From: Corynespora cassiicola
Lineage: Eukaryota; Ascomycota; Dothideomycetes; Pleosporales; Corynesporascaceae
NCBI GenBank assembly: GCA_022059125.1
Contig: JAEUWY010000006.1
Coordinates: forward strand, 3,100,001 to 3,164,000
DNA length: 64,000 nucleotides
Direction of reading: 5' to 3'
Shown here in pieces: positions 20,966-31,391 of this stretch. How positions within the stretch are numbered: the stretch's first letter is position 1; every line of letters begins with the position of its first letter. The position numbers and the translations under genes were made by a program. The notes under the pieces were generated by a model. The model did no database searches. It worked only from the letters and a program-made list of their open reading frames with translations, and was not told the origin of the DNA.

Positions 20966-23090
20966 CTAACTGATCCAAACCGGTGTCCGCATGTCGTAGA
21001 ATTTACTTGGTACATAGTCCAAATTCAAGCGATACTTATCTTTGTACCGCTTATTCCGGGCCCAGGGCCCTCCCGTGGTCGACATATCCCACGCTATACC
21101 TTTGACAATCATAATCCACCAAGCAGCCTCGATCTGCAATCTCGGGATATGGTAGCGTTTATCCTTCAAATACCCAATTACCTTGTCCAAATTCTTGACG
21201 TAGAATTCTGCAGCGCGGTAGGACCAGTCAAGATACACTGCCCTCCCAAATCTCTTCTCGTGGATTTCTTTCAGCCCTTTTAGCGAGCCGTTTTCGTACT
21301 CCTCTCTCCAGCCCTTTTTGTTGTCCTGCATCTCGGCGGCATCTTTGAGCGCATCGAGCGACATGACACAGTGCGCTGCAACCAGCTCCACGTACTGGCA
21401 TTTATCGTCAGCGAACCAATTCTCAGCGAGCGTATCCGTAGCCCAATCAAACACCTCCCTACACGCTTCAACCAGCTCGACCTTGCGTTGCTTCTCATCC
21501 TCATTCCCCGGCCCCTGGATGACAGAAGCATGCCAAACGCACATAAAATCCGCCTGCCATCCATCACACAGCTCCTGCAACTTCTCCAACGCCTGCTCAA
21601 GAAACCCCAACGCTTCCTTCTCTCTCTCCACCCTCCTCCCCCTCCCCCTCCCCCTCCCCCTTCCCTCCTCCTCTCCTCCCCCATCTTCCACACTCCCTCT
21701 AAGCCCCTCCACTCTCTCCCCCAACATCCCCAAAAAACCCGCCCTCCCCGCCCCATCATGCAATGGCGTCCATGGCGCCCTGTCCCTAAACCCCGGCAGA
21801 TAATTAAACACCACCCCACACCTTCGTTGCGGCAAAAACGCGCCCAGCAAGATGATCGCCTCGTTGCGCGGCTCATCCCTATACCCCTCCCCAATCCTCG
21901 CCCCAAGCCGCCTATTCAGACCCATCTCCTCGAACAGCCGGGCATGGGAGACGCGCCGCTCGTCGTCGACGAGGGGGAAGTCGCGATGCACGAGTTTGGG
22001 GCAGCCGGGCAGGATGCCGAAGAGGGTTTTGTCGAGGTGAGGGGTGGGGGCGAGGAGCGGCAGGGGTATGCGGGGGAGGGAGGAGGGGCGCGTGAAGGTG
22101 AAGATTAGGCTGGAGCCGAGGGGGGTGGGGGTTGTGGTTAGGGTGGAGGCGTTGCCGTCGGCGATGAAGGTTTTGGAAGGGTAGTCGAGGACGCGCCAGG
22201 TCATGTTGAGGCGCATGCCTAGGAGGAGCATGTCGCTTAGGGTGGAGGTGGCGAGGGGGGTGGTGAGGTCCGAGGGCATGACTGCGGTGAGGGGGGAGGT
22301 TAGTCGGGTGTTTGGGGGGGAAGGGGTTGGTGTACGTACAGTCCCAGGACCATCTTCTGAATGATACAGCTGCTACGGTTAATAGAGATGTGGTAGACCT
22401 GTCGTCCTTTGTGATTTCTAGCTGATTTTCTGTATTGTTCTTCGTGCTTTCAGGGACTTTAGGTACGATAGACTTTTGGTAATGATCCGAGTATGTGTGT
22501 TGTACCGCTTCCAACAAGCCTAGCCAAGAAGCACTTTGTGCTAAATCACGTCGGCGGCTGTCTTGTTTTTCATCGCTGTCGTTGGAAAAATTTTCCAGTG
22601 TGTGTGATGAGAATAGTAGCCGGGCGACCCGTTCGACCAACCCTGGTTTTGTTATTTCTTCTCGAATTTTCTCCGGGTCATTGGGAGATGGCGACTTCGT
22701 TTTCAAGTTTTCGGGTGTTTTGTTTCCGAGTGATGGTAAACCTCGTAGTATTTCCCTGAAACCTTTCCGTTCTTTCCCGCGAGGGGCCGGTCGGGACAGA
22801 GTCGCCAGGTCGTACGTTGGCCCAAAGCTTTTCTCAGCGTCGTCCCAATCAGACCAATCAGATGTGAGGAGCGAGAAATGGGGCGTCATGAATTTCACCT
22901 CGAGGCGAAACTCGGAAATCACAGGCCGTCGACTTCGAAATTGGTGCCATACACCGATGGAAGACTTCCCACATCTCCGGTACCCTTCGAGGGGACCAAG
23001 CACCGATTGAAACAGTTGAGCAAGAGCAACTATAAAAGCGATGGTTGCAAATATCAATGAAGCAGCAGCAATGTTGATTTCGGCAGACAT
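20966..23090 (-). CDS. Modin-like membrane-anchored protein of unknown function
   Basis: Two exons (23090-22340 and 22281-20966, 58-nt intron) encode 688 residues. The N-terminus has one clear membrane helix, IAAASLIFATIAFIVALAQL, followed by GPLEGYRRCGKSSIGVW. This opening occurs in filamentous-ascomycete proteins usually named modin. A Ser/Lys-rich polar region comes next, then a region without known motifs containing DMLLLGMRLNMTW, LVHRDFPLVDDERRVSHARLF and many Trp and His residues. A GRGRGRGR run lies near 450. The C-terminus (DYVPSKFYDMRTPVWIS) is conserved-looking and soluble. The protein is probably type III membrane-anchored with most of the chain on the cytosolic side. The name modin carries no established biochemistry. 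Splice sites are well supported by frame continuity. Confidence 0.65.
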
Positions 23091-23135
23091 TGCGGTTTTT
23101 TGCGCGCTGAAGGGATCAGTGAGGGATCCCCGTTT

Positions 23136-23195
23136 GTGGATTTTATATTTGTGGATTTTATATTTGTGGATTTTATATTTGTGGATTTTATATTT
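23136..23195 (+). repeat. 15-bp tandem repeat GTGGATTTTATATTT x4
   Basis: Four perfect copies, followed by a diverged CTGGA. The array ends only 46 nt upstream of the modin-like start codon (which reads leftward), so it lies in that gene's 5'UTR or core promoter. Confidence 0.95.
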
Positions 23196-24535
23196 CTGGA
23201 ACTCGAACAGATTTTGGGGTAGGCGATGCCTCCGGAATTTCAGCTTCTTTTATGATCGATCCTCAAGCCGCAAATGCATGTCAGAGGCGCCCGACCATCG
23301 TCATGGGACTGGTGGAGGCTGATCTGCGACGCCATCGCACCGGGCTCATATGGTGGCCGAAACATACACTCAAATCGATGGGCACTAGCAAGCTCGCTTT
23401 CCTTTATCAGCGTGGTATGGATATGTATGGAGGGATTGGGGTCGCCAGATCCTGGACTTCGGCATATTCCGAAAGCCACTTGTTGCTGTAGTACTACACA
23501 GAATGGCTAAAAAGTGGGGTTGGGAGACAAGATGACACGGCACTTAGAGGGGTCGGCATACGATCAACAAATAACAACACCAGTAACCTCTTGTCTTGCG
23601 ATCAGCTAAAACAAGTCCAGTTAGCTTGCATATTTGGCTGAAGGCACCGCGCCTCTGGGACACTGGTCCTTATCAGCCACGGACAAAAAGTCTGTTGTCG
23701 TCATGGTAGCTTTGTTTTCCATCTGTTTTCCAATGCCACATAGCTCCGAGATTTCAATATCTATCAAGCTCCCTAACAAGTTTTATTTATAAGGGCATCC
23801 TGGGCCCTGAACGGACTTGATCTTGCAAGAGTTCTCTTGCAGTAATTAAATTAAGATATAACATTTTCGTTTGAGGCAGGCCTCATATCTCTAATTTTGA
23901 ACCTCCAATCATGCCACGACATGAGCGAAACTATGACACTACTTTCTAGGGCTATTGACTGTGTATGCTCTCTAACGACATGTGAATTCGAAGTGAGCAT
24001 GGGGGAAGTTGGCTGCTTCTTTGATGCTCCATTGCAGGGTTGTGTACACATGGAGTTCGCGCCAGCGCCAGGTCTGTTTCAAGTAGTAGCGATTCTTGGC
24101 AGTACACTTCATAGATTGAAATGAGGCCTGCAGCCATGAGCGCCGGTAGAGTATCCAACGAATATCATTAGGATATTTAGCCGGACTAACATTCTTCTGG
24201 TCTTCTGAAATCCAGGTTCTGCCGGCAAGATAGTCTTTGGAGAGGGAGTTCAACGACTATCTTTGGAAAAAGTAACCTTCAGTTCTGCCTCGGGCCATGC
24301 CGGCACTTAAAAATGATGTGACATATTGAAGTCTTCAGAATCTACTTGATTCATTGCTAGTCTGTGTAGAAATTCCTGGTGTGGCCAACCCATCCCAGCC
24401 AAAATTGCTCGTTGCTCGAGCTCATCCTATGACGTTCCTAGGCGCAAGGGCCAACGCTACTCCAACTCGCCGACCATAAAGTCGCCGATATAATTTTAGC
24501 AGAATTGTTTGGATACGAAGAAAAGGGTAAATAGC

Positions 24536-24688
24536 ATGGGTCAAGAGAATCACTTTGGACTAGATATTATGCTTTGGCCAGGTGAGGTGGATCGCGAGAG
24601 GAGATGGGACGCTTGGTATGCAAGTTTCGGACTAAAGATGGACGAAACACCCAATGATAGAGCTTTTCACAAAGTTCTGCGTGGATAG
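24536..24688 (+). CDS. Short ORF of 50 codons, doubtful
   Basis: ATG at 24536 opens MGQENHFGLDIMLWPGEV and ends FHKVLRG at a TAG. The sequence looks protein-like (Trp-Asp-Ala-Trp-Tyr, balanced composition). A second open frame, LQLADHKVADIILAELFGY, ends just upstream in another frame. No family was recognised. It may be the remnant of a decayed gene or chance. Confidence 0.2.
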   Translation: MGQENHFGLDIMLWPGEVDRERRWDAWYASFGLKMDETPNDRAFHKVLRG

Positions 24689-24967
24689 CCGTATGCATCA
24701 TTATAAATCAGATTCGCACTTTCCTTCTTCTGGCCAGTATTTACAACGCCAAGTAGTCAACCGAAGGTTAACACTCTTGTAACTGAGAAAAGGGCGGCTC
24801 ATGGATATACGATACGATTCGAAGCTTGCTTACGAATTGATCCATAGCTCACGAGGAATATAGAAGAAAATCTCAAGATATATAAGGTCATCTAATTCCC
24901 TATATCGAACCACCAAATGACTCTTCCCAAAGGATCACATCAACCAAAGCCAACTCATTCCTCCACA

Positions 24968-26086
24968 ATGACCCCCTCCACCAACAAAGCCGCAATCCTC
25001 TCCTCCTTCACCTCCCCCCTCACCCTTGAATCCGTCCCAATCCCCTCCCCCACCCCCGGCTCAGCCATCATAAAAGTCCTCGCAACCTACATCCCCCCCT
25101 ACGCAAAGAACGTCTACAGCGGCACCTTCAACTTCAACCTCCCTCTCCCCCTCTCCCCGGGCCTCGGAGCCATCGCCCGCATCCACGCCCTCGGCCCCGA
25201 TGCCACATCCCTCTCCCCAAACGACCTCATCTTCTTCGACCCGACCGTCACCTCGCGCACCGACCCCCAAGTCGTGCTGCTGCAGGGCCACTTCGAGGGC
25301 CTGCACCCGGCCGGGCGGGCGCTGATGGAGGGCGCGTGGCGGCACGGCACGTTGTGCGAGTACACGCGCGTGCCGCTGGAGAACTGCGTGAGGGTGGATG
25401 AGGGGCGGCTGGTGCGGGAATTGGGGCACGATGCTGCGGAATTGGCGACGCTGTTTCCGTACTTTGTGGCTGCGGGGCCGTTGTTTGAGGTGGCTGAGGT
25501 GAAGGCGGGGCAGACGGTGGTGGTTGGGCCCGCGACGGGGGCGTATTCGGGGGCGGCGGTGGAGGTGGCGGGGGCGATGGGGGCGGATGTTGTGGCGCTG
25601 GGGAGGAATGAGGGGAAGCTCAAGAAGTTGGTGGAGAGGGTTGGGAGGAAGAATGTGAGATGTGTGGTCATGTCTGGCGATGACGACAAGGATGCTGAGG
25701 CCTTGCGCAGGGCTATTCCGAATGGTGTGGATGTCTACAATGACTGGAGCCCGGGTGGAAGCGATGCCCCTATCTTCTTGAAGAATGTCGGCGGGCTGTT
25801 GAAAAGAGGTGCCAGAGTGGTCCTTAGTGGAGGGGCTATGTCGACGTCGGGATTGTCCCATGCCATCATGGTAGTGAACGACATTCGGATGGAAGGGAAG
25901 TTCATGTATAGTCGGACCACAGTAAAGAGGGTGTTCGATCTTGTATCTTTGGGATTACTGGAGATTGGGGAACGTTCCGGAACAACTGTCAGGCGTTACA
26001 AGCTCGATGACGTTCATCAAGCTCTGGATAGTGCTGAGCAACTTGGAGCATGGAAAAGTTATGTAGTGGTAACGCCAAGTAATTAG
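24968..26086 (+). CDS. Zinc-less MDR (quinone oxidoreductase-type) dehydrogenase
   Basis: An intronless ORF; the ATG at 24968 gives 372 residues starting MTPSTNKAAILSSF. A further in-frame ATG at 24917 would add 17 residues without family character. The N-terminal GroES-like fold carries SAIIKVLATYIPPYAKNVYSG and the family-typical LPLSPGLGAIARI. The nucleotide-binding Rossmann domain starts at VVVGPATGAYSGAAVEVAGA. Cys/His ligands for catalytic or structural zinc are not evident. The likely role is NADPH-dependent reduction or oxidation of a small carbonyl or alkene; the substrate is unknown. The 5' half is strongly C-biased at the third codon position and the 3' end is AT-richer. Confidence 0.82.
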   Translation: MTPSTNKAAILSSFTSPLTLESVPIPSPTPGSAIIKVLATYIPPYAKNVYSGTFNFNLPLPLSPGLGAIARIHALGPDATSLSPNDLIFFDPTVTSRTDPQVVLLQGHFEGLHPAGRALMEGAWRHGTLCEYTRVPLENCVRVDEGRLVRELGHDAAELATLFPYFVAAGPLFEVAEVKAGQTVVVGPATGAYSGAAVEVAGAMGADVVALGRNEGKLKKLVERVGRKNVRCVVMSGDDDKDAEALRRAIPNGVDVYNDWSPGGSDAPIFLKNVGGLLKRGARVVLSGGAMSTSGLSHAIMVVNDIRMEGKFMYSRTTVKRVFDLVSLGLLEIGERSGTTVRRYKLDDVHQALDSAEQLGAWKSYVVVTPSN

Positions 26087-26440
26087 TTCTAGTAACGCAA
26101 AAGAGTATTTCTATTTATGGGTATCATAACTACTTTGAAGAATTACTTTTCTTCTGTTAAAACCCGTCTATTAGCATATCTTGACAAGATTGGGAAATTT
26201 GAACCTTCAATCTTCGCACTTAAAAAGGGCTGCCTCGTGCTAGAAATCCCAAATGAGGGGAGTGGCACTGCAAATCTTGGTCAAAGCCCTCACTACGAAC
26301 ATGAGGTGTGATGGAGTTCGTGTTATCGATTTTGGTGTTATCTATTTTGGTGTTTTCTTTGGTTGTTGGGAATGGCTGCCATGCTGTTCTGTGGTTGTCA
26401 TTGCCAACAGAAATCACCATGACGAACAAGACCTTCAGAG
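26087..26440. other. Convergent intergenic region
   Basis: It lies between the MDR gene (+) and the F-box gene (-). A 15-bp near-duplicate (ATCGATTTTGGTGTT then ATCTATTTTGGTGTT) is at about 26326-26355. Small open frames here show no protein features. Confidence 0.5.
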
Positions 26441-27997
26441 CTACCCGAGCATTTCTTCTACTACTTCTACCCCCACTTCTTCGTAGAGTGGTTGGAGGGA
26501 AGCAACGTGTAAAAAAGGCCATAGAGGTTTTTCGTACCAAAAAATCTTAATCTCCCTCAGGTGCGGAAATTTCCTGCTTAGATTTTTCTTCGCCCGTCTC
26601 AAAATCAAATCCACTGATTTCTGGTGCATGTGACAGCTTGGAATCCTAAGAGTAAGGGTCTCGAGAGAAACGGGTAGTGTCAGGTCCAGACAGTACAAGA
26701 CGGTGGGCTCACCAACACGATTCTCCAATGAAACCATCGTACCCAGGTCCTCATGATGTGGCGGATATTCGAGGTCAGAAATGCTCTCTTCAACGAGGTC
26801 ATGGGCTTCAAGCACCAAATGTTGTAGCTTGGTCGACGCTCGAAGCCTTCCCATTGCCCCATCGCTGGTCTGCAAAGCAGCGACTCCACATAAGTGTGGG
26901 CGCGCTGCAGAGCTGTGGATTTCAACAACACGCAAAGTTGGAATGTGCTGCTCGAAATCGGAGAGGAACCTGCGTGTCGGACTCGTAATGCTGGTCCCTT
27001 CAAACCCAGTGGTGATGCGGAGCACCCTCAGTTTAAAACAGGCCATGGATATCAGCGGTAGGGCGGTATATGATTCGGGCCGCAATGGAAAAAGATGAAG
27101 GTGGGTTATACTCAGCGATTTGATCTTGGACAGCCCAGCAATCTTGTTCCACGCCGCGACATGATTTAGGATAAGTGGTACTAGAGGCTCCAGTATACCC
27201 AGGCTTATTTCTAAACTTTCCAGACTTGGCATTACGAATAAGGGAGAAAGATGGGTAAGTGGAATGGCCTGGCAGCACAGCACAACTTCTCGGATAAAAT
27301 CGAAACAATATGGCACTGAGCTTGGTTGAAGTCCACCTAACAAGGGGTTATGCAGCGAGTCGGTGTGGTAAACGCGGTAGTCCAGATACAAGTGCTGTAA
27401 ATTGTCCGTTAGGCGAAGAACCCTCCACAGCAGAGCATAAGCCGGATCCTGATCAGCTCCTATGATGACGGGCCTGCTCCTCAGGATATCGCGTAGGTAT
27501 ACTGTTGGCGTAGGGGATTGCATGGCACGTTGCAAGTGTTTCGGAGAAACCCTGAATGGCGAGCCAGGTTCGTAGCCATACATGCCCAGTAACCTGCGGC
27601 GGCGAAAACCGTAGTCTAGTCTCAGGGGAAGCAGCACCTTGACATGTTTCCTAAGATACGGGCGATCGGTTAACGTCCTGACCAGAGAGTCGGCATTGCA
27701 TCGCTCCGTAGTGGGTATATGGAAAGACCATGTCTCCCGTTGAAAAAGGGGGCATTCCACGATGACACTCTGGTACGATTTCGACCTGTTCAGAACCAAG
27801 GGGATGGCATGGTACAAATGGGGCACCGCAATCCTATTGAACCTTTTTGAGACCAAAGACAAATTGTACAGCGCGGAAAGCCTATGGACCACAGGCAGGC
27901 GGGAGGGAGGCCTAAGGAGGAATACAATCTGGTCCAGGAGCTCCTCTGGTAGGGTATCGAGCGTCTTCGATGATGAAGACGTTACGCGAGTCGTCAT
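26441..27997 (-). CDS. F-box protein with leucine-rich C-terminal region
   Basis: A single exon encodes 518 residues. Residues about 13-60 fit an F-box (LDTLPEELLDQIVFLL, LSLVSKRFNRIAVPHLYHAI), the module that binds Skp1 in SCF ubiquitin ligases. The rest contains loosely spaced leucine-rich segments (LQHLYLDYRVYH, LESLEISLGILEPLV, LKSLSITHLHLFPL, LETLTLRIPSCHM), as usual for fungal F-box proteins that select substrates through irregular LRRs. Such genes are numerous and fast-evolving in filamentous ascomycetes; no specific target can be named. The frame is intact with a normal stop. Confidence 0.85.
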   Translation of the reverse strand: MTTRVTSSSSKTLDTLPEELLDQIVFLLRPPSRLPVVHRLSALYNLSLVSKRFNRIAVPHLYHAIPLVLNRSKSYQSVIVECPLFQRETWSFHIPTTERCNADSLVRTLTDRPYLRKHVKVLLPLRLDYGFRRRRLLGMYGYEPGSPFRVSPKHLQRAMQSPTPTVYLRDILRSRPVIIGADQDPAYALLWRVLRLTDNLQHLYLDYRVYHTDSLHNPLLGGLQPSSVPYCFDFIREVVLCCQAIPLTHLSPLFVMPSLESLEISLGILEPLVPLILNHVAAWNKIAGLSKIKSLSITHLHLFPLRPESYTALPLISMACFKLRVLRITTGFEGTSITSPTRRFLSDFEQHIPTLRVVEIHSSAARPHLCGVAALQTSDGAMGRLRASTKLQHLVLEAHDLVEESISDLEYPPHHEDLGTMVSLENRVGEPTVLYCLDLTLPVSLETLTLRIPSCHMHQKSVDLILRRAKKNLSRKFPHLREIKIFWYEKPLWPFLHVASLQPLYEEVGVEVVEEMLG

Positions 27998-28388
27998 CCT
28001 TCACCTCGCAGGGTAGGTGATGATGGTTTTGTGTCCACGTATGCTCGCGAGCTACGCGTCCATTTTGGTGACCTGATCTGCAATCGTTTGTCCGCGAAAA
28101 TCTCCGTTGTCGCTCATGATCCTGGTGGTAACGAAGAGGTGAGCGGCGTTTGATCATAGTATTAATACTGTTAATTTCCGAACGGACTTTTTGTTGGCGA
28201 TCAAAATGGCAAAATTCATGATGAAGAAATTTCCCTACGCTTTGCTAATGACCTATGAGCTCAAAAGAGATGGCATGGTAATTTGGGGCCGGTGCCTCAA
28301 CGCAAGCAGGGAACGGCTGTGCTGCTCGTTAGCTTACCAGAGATGTCGACAAGTCTTGCCTTACCATGACATGTGCTTCTCAGCATTA

Positions 28389-28494
28389 CATGTTCTACAG
28401 TCCTCCCTCCGGGCTCGGCGATGTAGCGTTTTATGACGGCTAGACATGCAAGCCGGGGAAGGGGGGAGGGAGGGAGGACTGTAAATAGAACATG
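28389..28494. repeat. Interrupted inverted repeat (hairpin-forming)
   Basis: ACAGTCCTCCCTCC at 28397-28410 is the exact reverse complement of 28469-28482. The pairing resumes outward, after a 4-nt bulge on one side, with CATGTTCT at 28389-28396 against AGAACATG at 28487-28494. The spacer is 58 nt. It may be a foldback element remnant or a structured transcript. Confidence 0.85.
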
Positions 28495-29304
28495 GCCAGT
28501 CCCACCTTGTTTGCTACGTCAAAACGATGATGGCGCAGGGGGAGGCATTGGAGCAGCTGTGAGTTGCGGGCGGCGCTAGCCAGTATACCCACATTTACCT
28601 CACATGGTCCAAAATGCGCGGGCGCGGGGGGGGCAAGGCCAGTGGTCTCGCCTCAGCCCACGGCCCTTCTTCTAACTGATCTTCTGGCTCGCAGAAACGA
28701 AAGTCGTCGGAACATTATCTTTTTCTCAATGCCGTGCGGGCCGAAGCGTGGCTTAGCAGCGGATGTCAGAACGCAGTGCCGATCAGCGGTTTTGACTTGC
28801 CCCCCCAAGCGCACTCAAAGGCGAGGGCGGAGGTGTTTGAGGGTGAGATTTGCGACTTGTTTCGAGCGCGGGCGCCAAGGACCCCAGGCAGGCGAGGGAA
28901 TTGGCAGTGCGGAGTCGTCGGCGGGATACGGGTCACGGCGGCAGCGATCGACGACAGGCTCAGATGATGCACAGCGGCTTGGTGGTTGGGGCTGGGTACA
29001 GGCAGCGCGGCGACGCAGATTGGGCGACACTGGAGCCGCAACGCAGCCGGCCAGGATGCTTCGTTCTGCCGACCCGGGTGGTGGTGAAGGGCAAGATTGA
29101 TTGCGCAAGGCGGCGGGAATTTGCCCAGACCGGGCGGCCCACAGCTGCTGCATGAAATCCGTGGTGCAATCGATGCGAGTGGCTCGTGCAAGCGGGGATG
29201 GCGGAGCGTCGCCAAGTGGCAATCAATCCCACGCCCCGGCCTCGACGAGGAGCGCAGCGCAGGCACATGTGCAGGCCCAACGCGGCATCGTCGCATCGTC
29301 GTGT

Positions 29305-29328
29305 GCAGCAGCAGCAGCAGCAGCAGCA
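29305..29328 (+). repeat. (GCA)8 trinucleotide repeat
   Basis: Eight uninterrupted GCA units in intergenic sequence. Confidence 0.9.
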
Positions 29329-29927
29329 AATGCGCGCGCCATGCACTGGCGGACCGGCACTAGCACGCCAGCAGAGGCGGCAGGACGCGTTTCGTAAGAC
29401 AATGGTAGCCCTGGAGATAGTGCGGGCGGGCAGGCATACCACGCTGCAGGAACCGACGTGGCCGGGGCTCACTCATCGCCCGCCCGCCTCTCCATTCCAG
29501 TGGCCCGACGGCATTTCTCGACACTCCTAATGAGAAGCAAGCCGAGCCCTCTGAGAGCTGCCCAGGGGATCGGCCCTACATCTGGACCCATCTTTGCTGA
29601 GGACCACGACACAGCGGCAGCCGAGCACACCGGACAGGCCCGGCTTCTTGACAATTCACTCTCCGCCCTCCCTCCCAATTGATCTTTCCTTGCCATCCCC
29701 AGGCGAACCAGAGGAAGGAGATGCCCTGTCGACGGTGCTCGCGACAACTACCGTCTGCGAGGCATCTGTTCACCCTCCCCCCCTCGCCTTCACCCTCGTC
29801 TTCACCCTCGTCTTCACTCCCGTCCCCGTCTTCGTCGACACGCCCCGCCCGCGGCCCAGCTCGATTACGACACAACTCTGGGCACGACGTCGCACCCTGG
29901 CCTTGACCGCGCGCGCCTGCCGCCGAC

Positions 29928-31391
29928 ATGTCGTGGCTCATGAAAGGCATCCAGTCGGCCATATTCCACTATGCGTCGTGCGCTCCATGTACCGGCTATG
30001 TGTTTAAGAAGCAGAGGCGGAAGCAGGCAAAGCAGGCGAGGAAGGAGAGGACCAAGCTGCAATTGGAGCAACCGGACATGTACCACCATCCCGAGCCCAC
30101 CGGGACGAATCCATACTGGCAGGAAGAGATAGACTTGGGCCCTGGGCCTCCCCCGCGGCGGGCCCGGCGGACGAATACGGGCAGCCAGAAGGGCGTCGCG
30201 AAGATGGGCACAAACAGCACAGTGGTGAGCCAGGGCAGCAGCATCAACGTATCCAACTCTGACGACATGCGATTGAGCGACGATACTCTAGACGACGACA
30301 ACTGGAACCGCAAGCGATACCAGAGGGAGGACGAGGACCTGTGGGGCCTCAGTGATCCCGCCATTCCTGTGCAACCCACCGTCTCCGGCTCGTCGGTCGG
30401 TGTGACTGGACTTACCCGCCCTGGCACCTCGCGATCCATGCGATCCGAAAGCTACTGCACTGCTAGAGTACCGCCCGTAAACGATCTGCACCCACCCATC
30501 GTCAGTCTGCCCTCGCCGCACCCGATCGACAACAGATGGATGGTTCAGCCCCCGCCCAAAGCTAGCGTCATGAGCGGCAAGGTGAGAGCCACGCACAGGA
30601 GCCGGAGCGGAAGCGGCGCGAGCAGTCGGGTTGAGTTGAGCTTGCAGCGCCAGGTCAGCGCCAAGCAGTTGCGATATAAGATGGAGCGTGGAGAGACACC
30701 TGTGCCTCCAGTCTCGAGGGGAAGTTCCTATGGCAACAGGATCTCTGGGCAGCGGCACGACAGCCCCAGGGCGCCAGTGGCCAGGCCTCCTTCCGCTGCA
30801 AGCTCTCGCAGGCGCAAGCGTCGCGACACCGCCATGACTCGAACGGAACTGGTCGACCATTCATCTGGGAGCTCTAGTGAGGCCCGAACACGGAGGTCAC
30901 CATCGCCCAAGTCGACCGTCGCAAGTCTCCATGTGGTGCAGGTGCGCTCCAGCCGCCAGCAGCTTTCGACTGTCGTTTCGAGCAATTCCGAGGCCCAAAC
31001 GGGGATAGAGACGGAGAATAGGTTGCCCGCAGACAAGCGGTACTCGACTCAGACGACCGAGTCGTCGCCGTATGGGAGGAAACCGCGCACCCCGCTCGCA
31101 TCTTCGGACATTTCATCCCTCAACGTCCTGCAAGAACTCGTATCTCCGCACGCGCTGCTGAATTCGCAATTTGTCTCAGCGCCCCTGATGGAAGCCCGAA
31201 TCAAGCTGCCGCCCTCGGACAGGGAGGAGGAGAAGATCCTCAGCGCGGACCGAGACTGGATCGGCAATGGTTTCGCGATAAGTCGGGAATGGAACACCGA
31301 GTTTGACACCCACGCCGCACGCCTGCCGTTCGATAGCCAGTTGGCCATACCGGAGCGCGACCCGAGATTGCGGTGGAGTGTCGATTTCTGA
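29928..31391 (+). CDS. Conserved-looking, mostly disordered fungal protein
   Basis: An intronless ORF of 487 residues begins MSWLMKGIQSAIFHYASCAPC. The N-terminal 90 residues look like the ordered, conserved part: a short amphipathic stretch with a Cys pair (ASCAPCTGY), then a basic run KKQRRKQAKQARKERTK, then YWQEEIDLGPGPPPRR. The remainder is rich in Ser, Arg and Pro and looks disordered, with RSGSGASSR and RSPSPKS patches suited to phosphorylation. The C-terminal 60 residues (EEEKILSADRDWIGNGFAIS to PRLRWSVDF) again look structured. The Cys pair could be palmitoylated for membrane attachment; this is a guess. No function is known to me. Confidence 0.72.
   Translation: MSWLMKGIQSAIFHYASCAPCTGYVFKKQRRKQAKQARKERTKLQLEQPDMYHHPEPTGTNPYWQEEIDLGPGPPPRRARRTNTGSQKGVAKMGTNSTVVSQGSSINVSNSDDMRLSDDTLDDDNWNRKRYQREDEDLWGLSDPAIPVQPTVSGSSVGVTGLTRPGTSRSMRSESYCTARVPPVNDLHPPIVSLPSPHPIDNRWMVQPPPKASVMSGKVRATHRSRSGSGASSRVELSLQRQVSAKQLRYKMERGETPVPPVSRGSSYGNRISGQRHDSPRAPVARPPSAASSRRRKRRDTAMTRTELVDHSSGSSSEARTRRSPSPKSTVASLHVVQVRSSRQQLSTVVSSNSEAQTGIETENRLPADKRYSTQTTESSPYGRKPRTPLASSDISSLNVLQELVSPHALLNSQFVSAPLMEARIKLPPSDREEEKILSADRDWIGNGFAISREWNTEFDTHAARLPFDSQLAIPERDPRLRWSVDF

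Larger units (their letters stand above)
23091..24967. other. Gene-poor AT-rich intergenic region
   Basis: The 1.9 kb upstream of both flanking genes holds a 15-bp minisatellite at 23136-23195 and one short open frame at 24536-24688. From 23500 on, base composition is distinctly AT-richer than the surrounding genes. Fragments of open frame on both strands between 23850 and 24690 could be remains of a decayed gene, but none matches a family I can name. Confidence 0.6.
27998..29927. other. Gene-free divergent intergenic region, GC-rich right part
   Basis: The 1.9 kb lie between the F-box start (-) and the next gene (+). They contain an interrupted inverted repeat at 28389-28494 and a (GCA)8 run at 29305-29328. 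ORFs up to 190 codons on both strands have repeat-like or Arg/Pro-rich composition and no family features. Confidence 0.6.
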
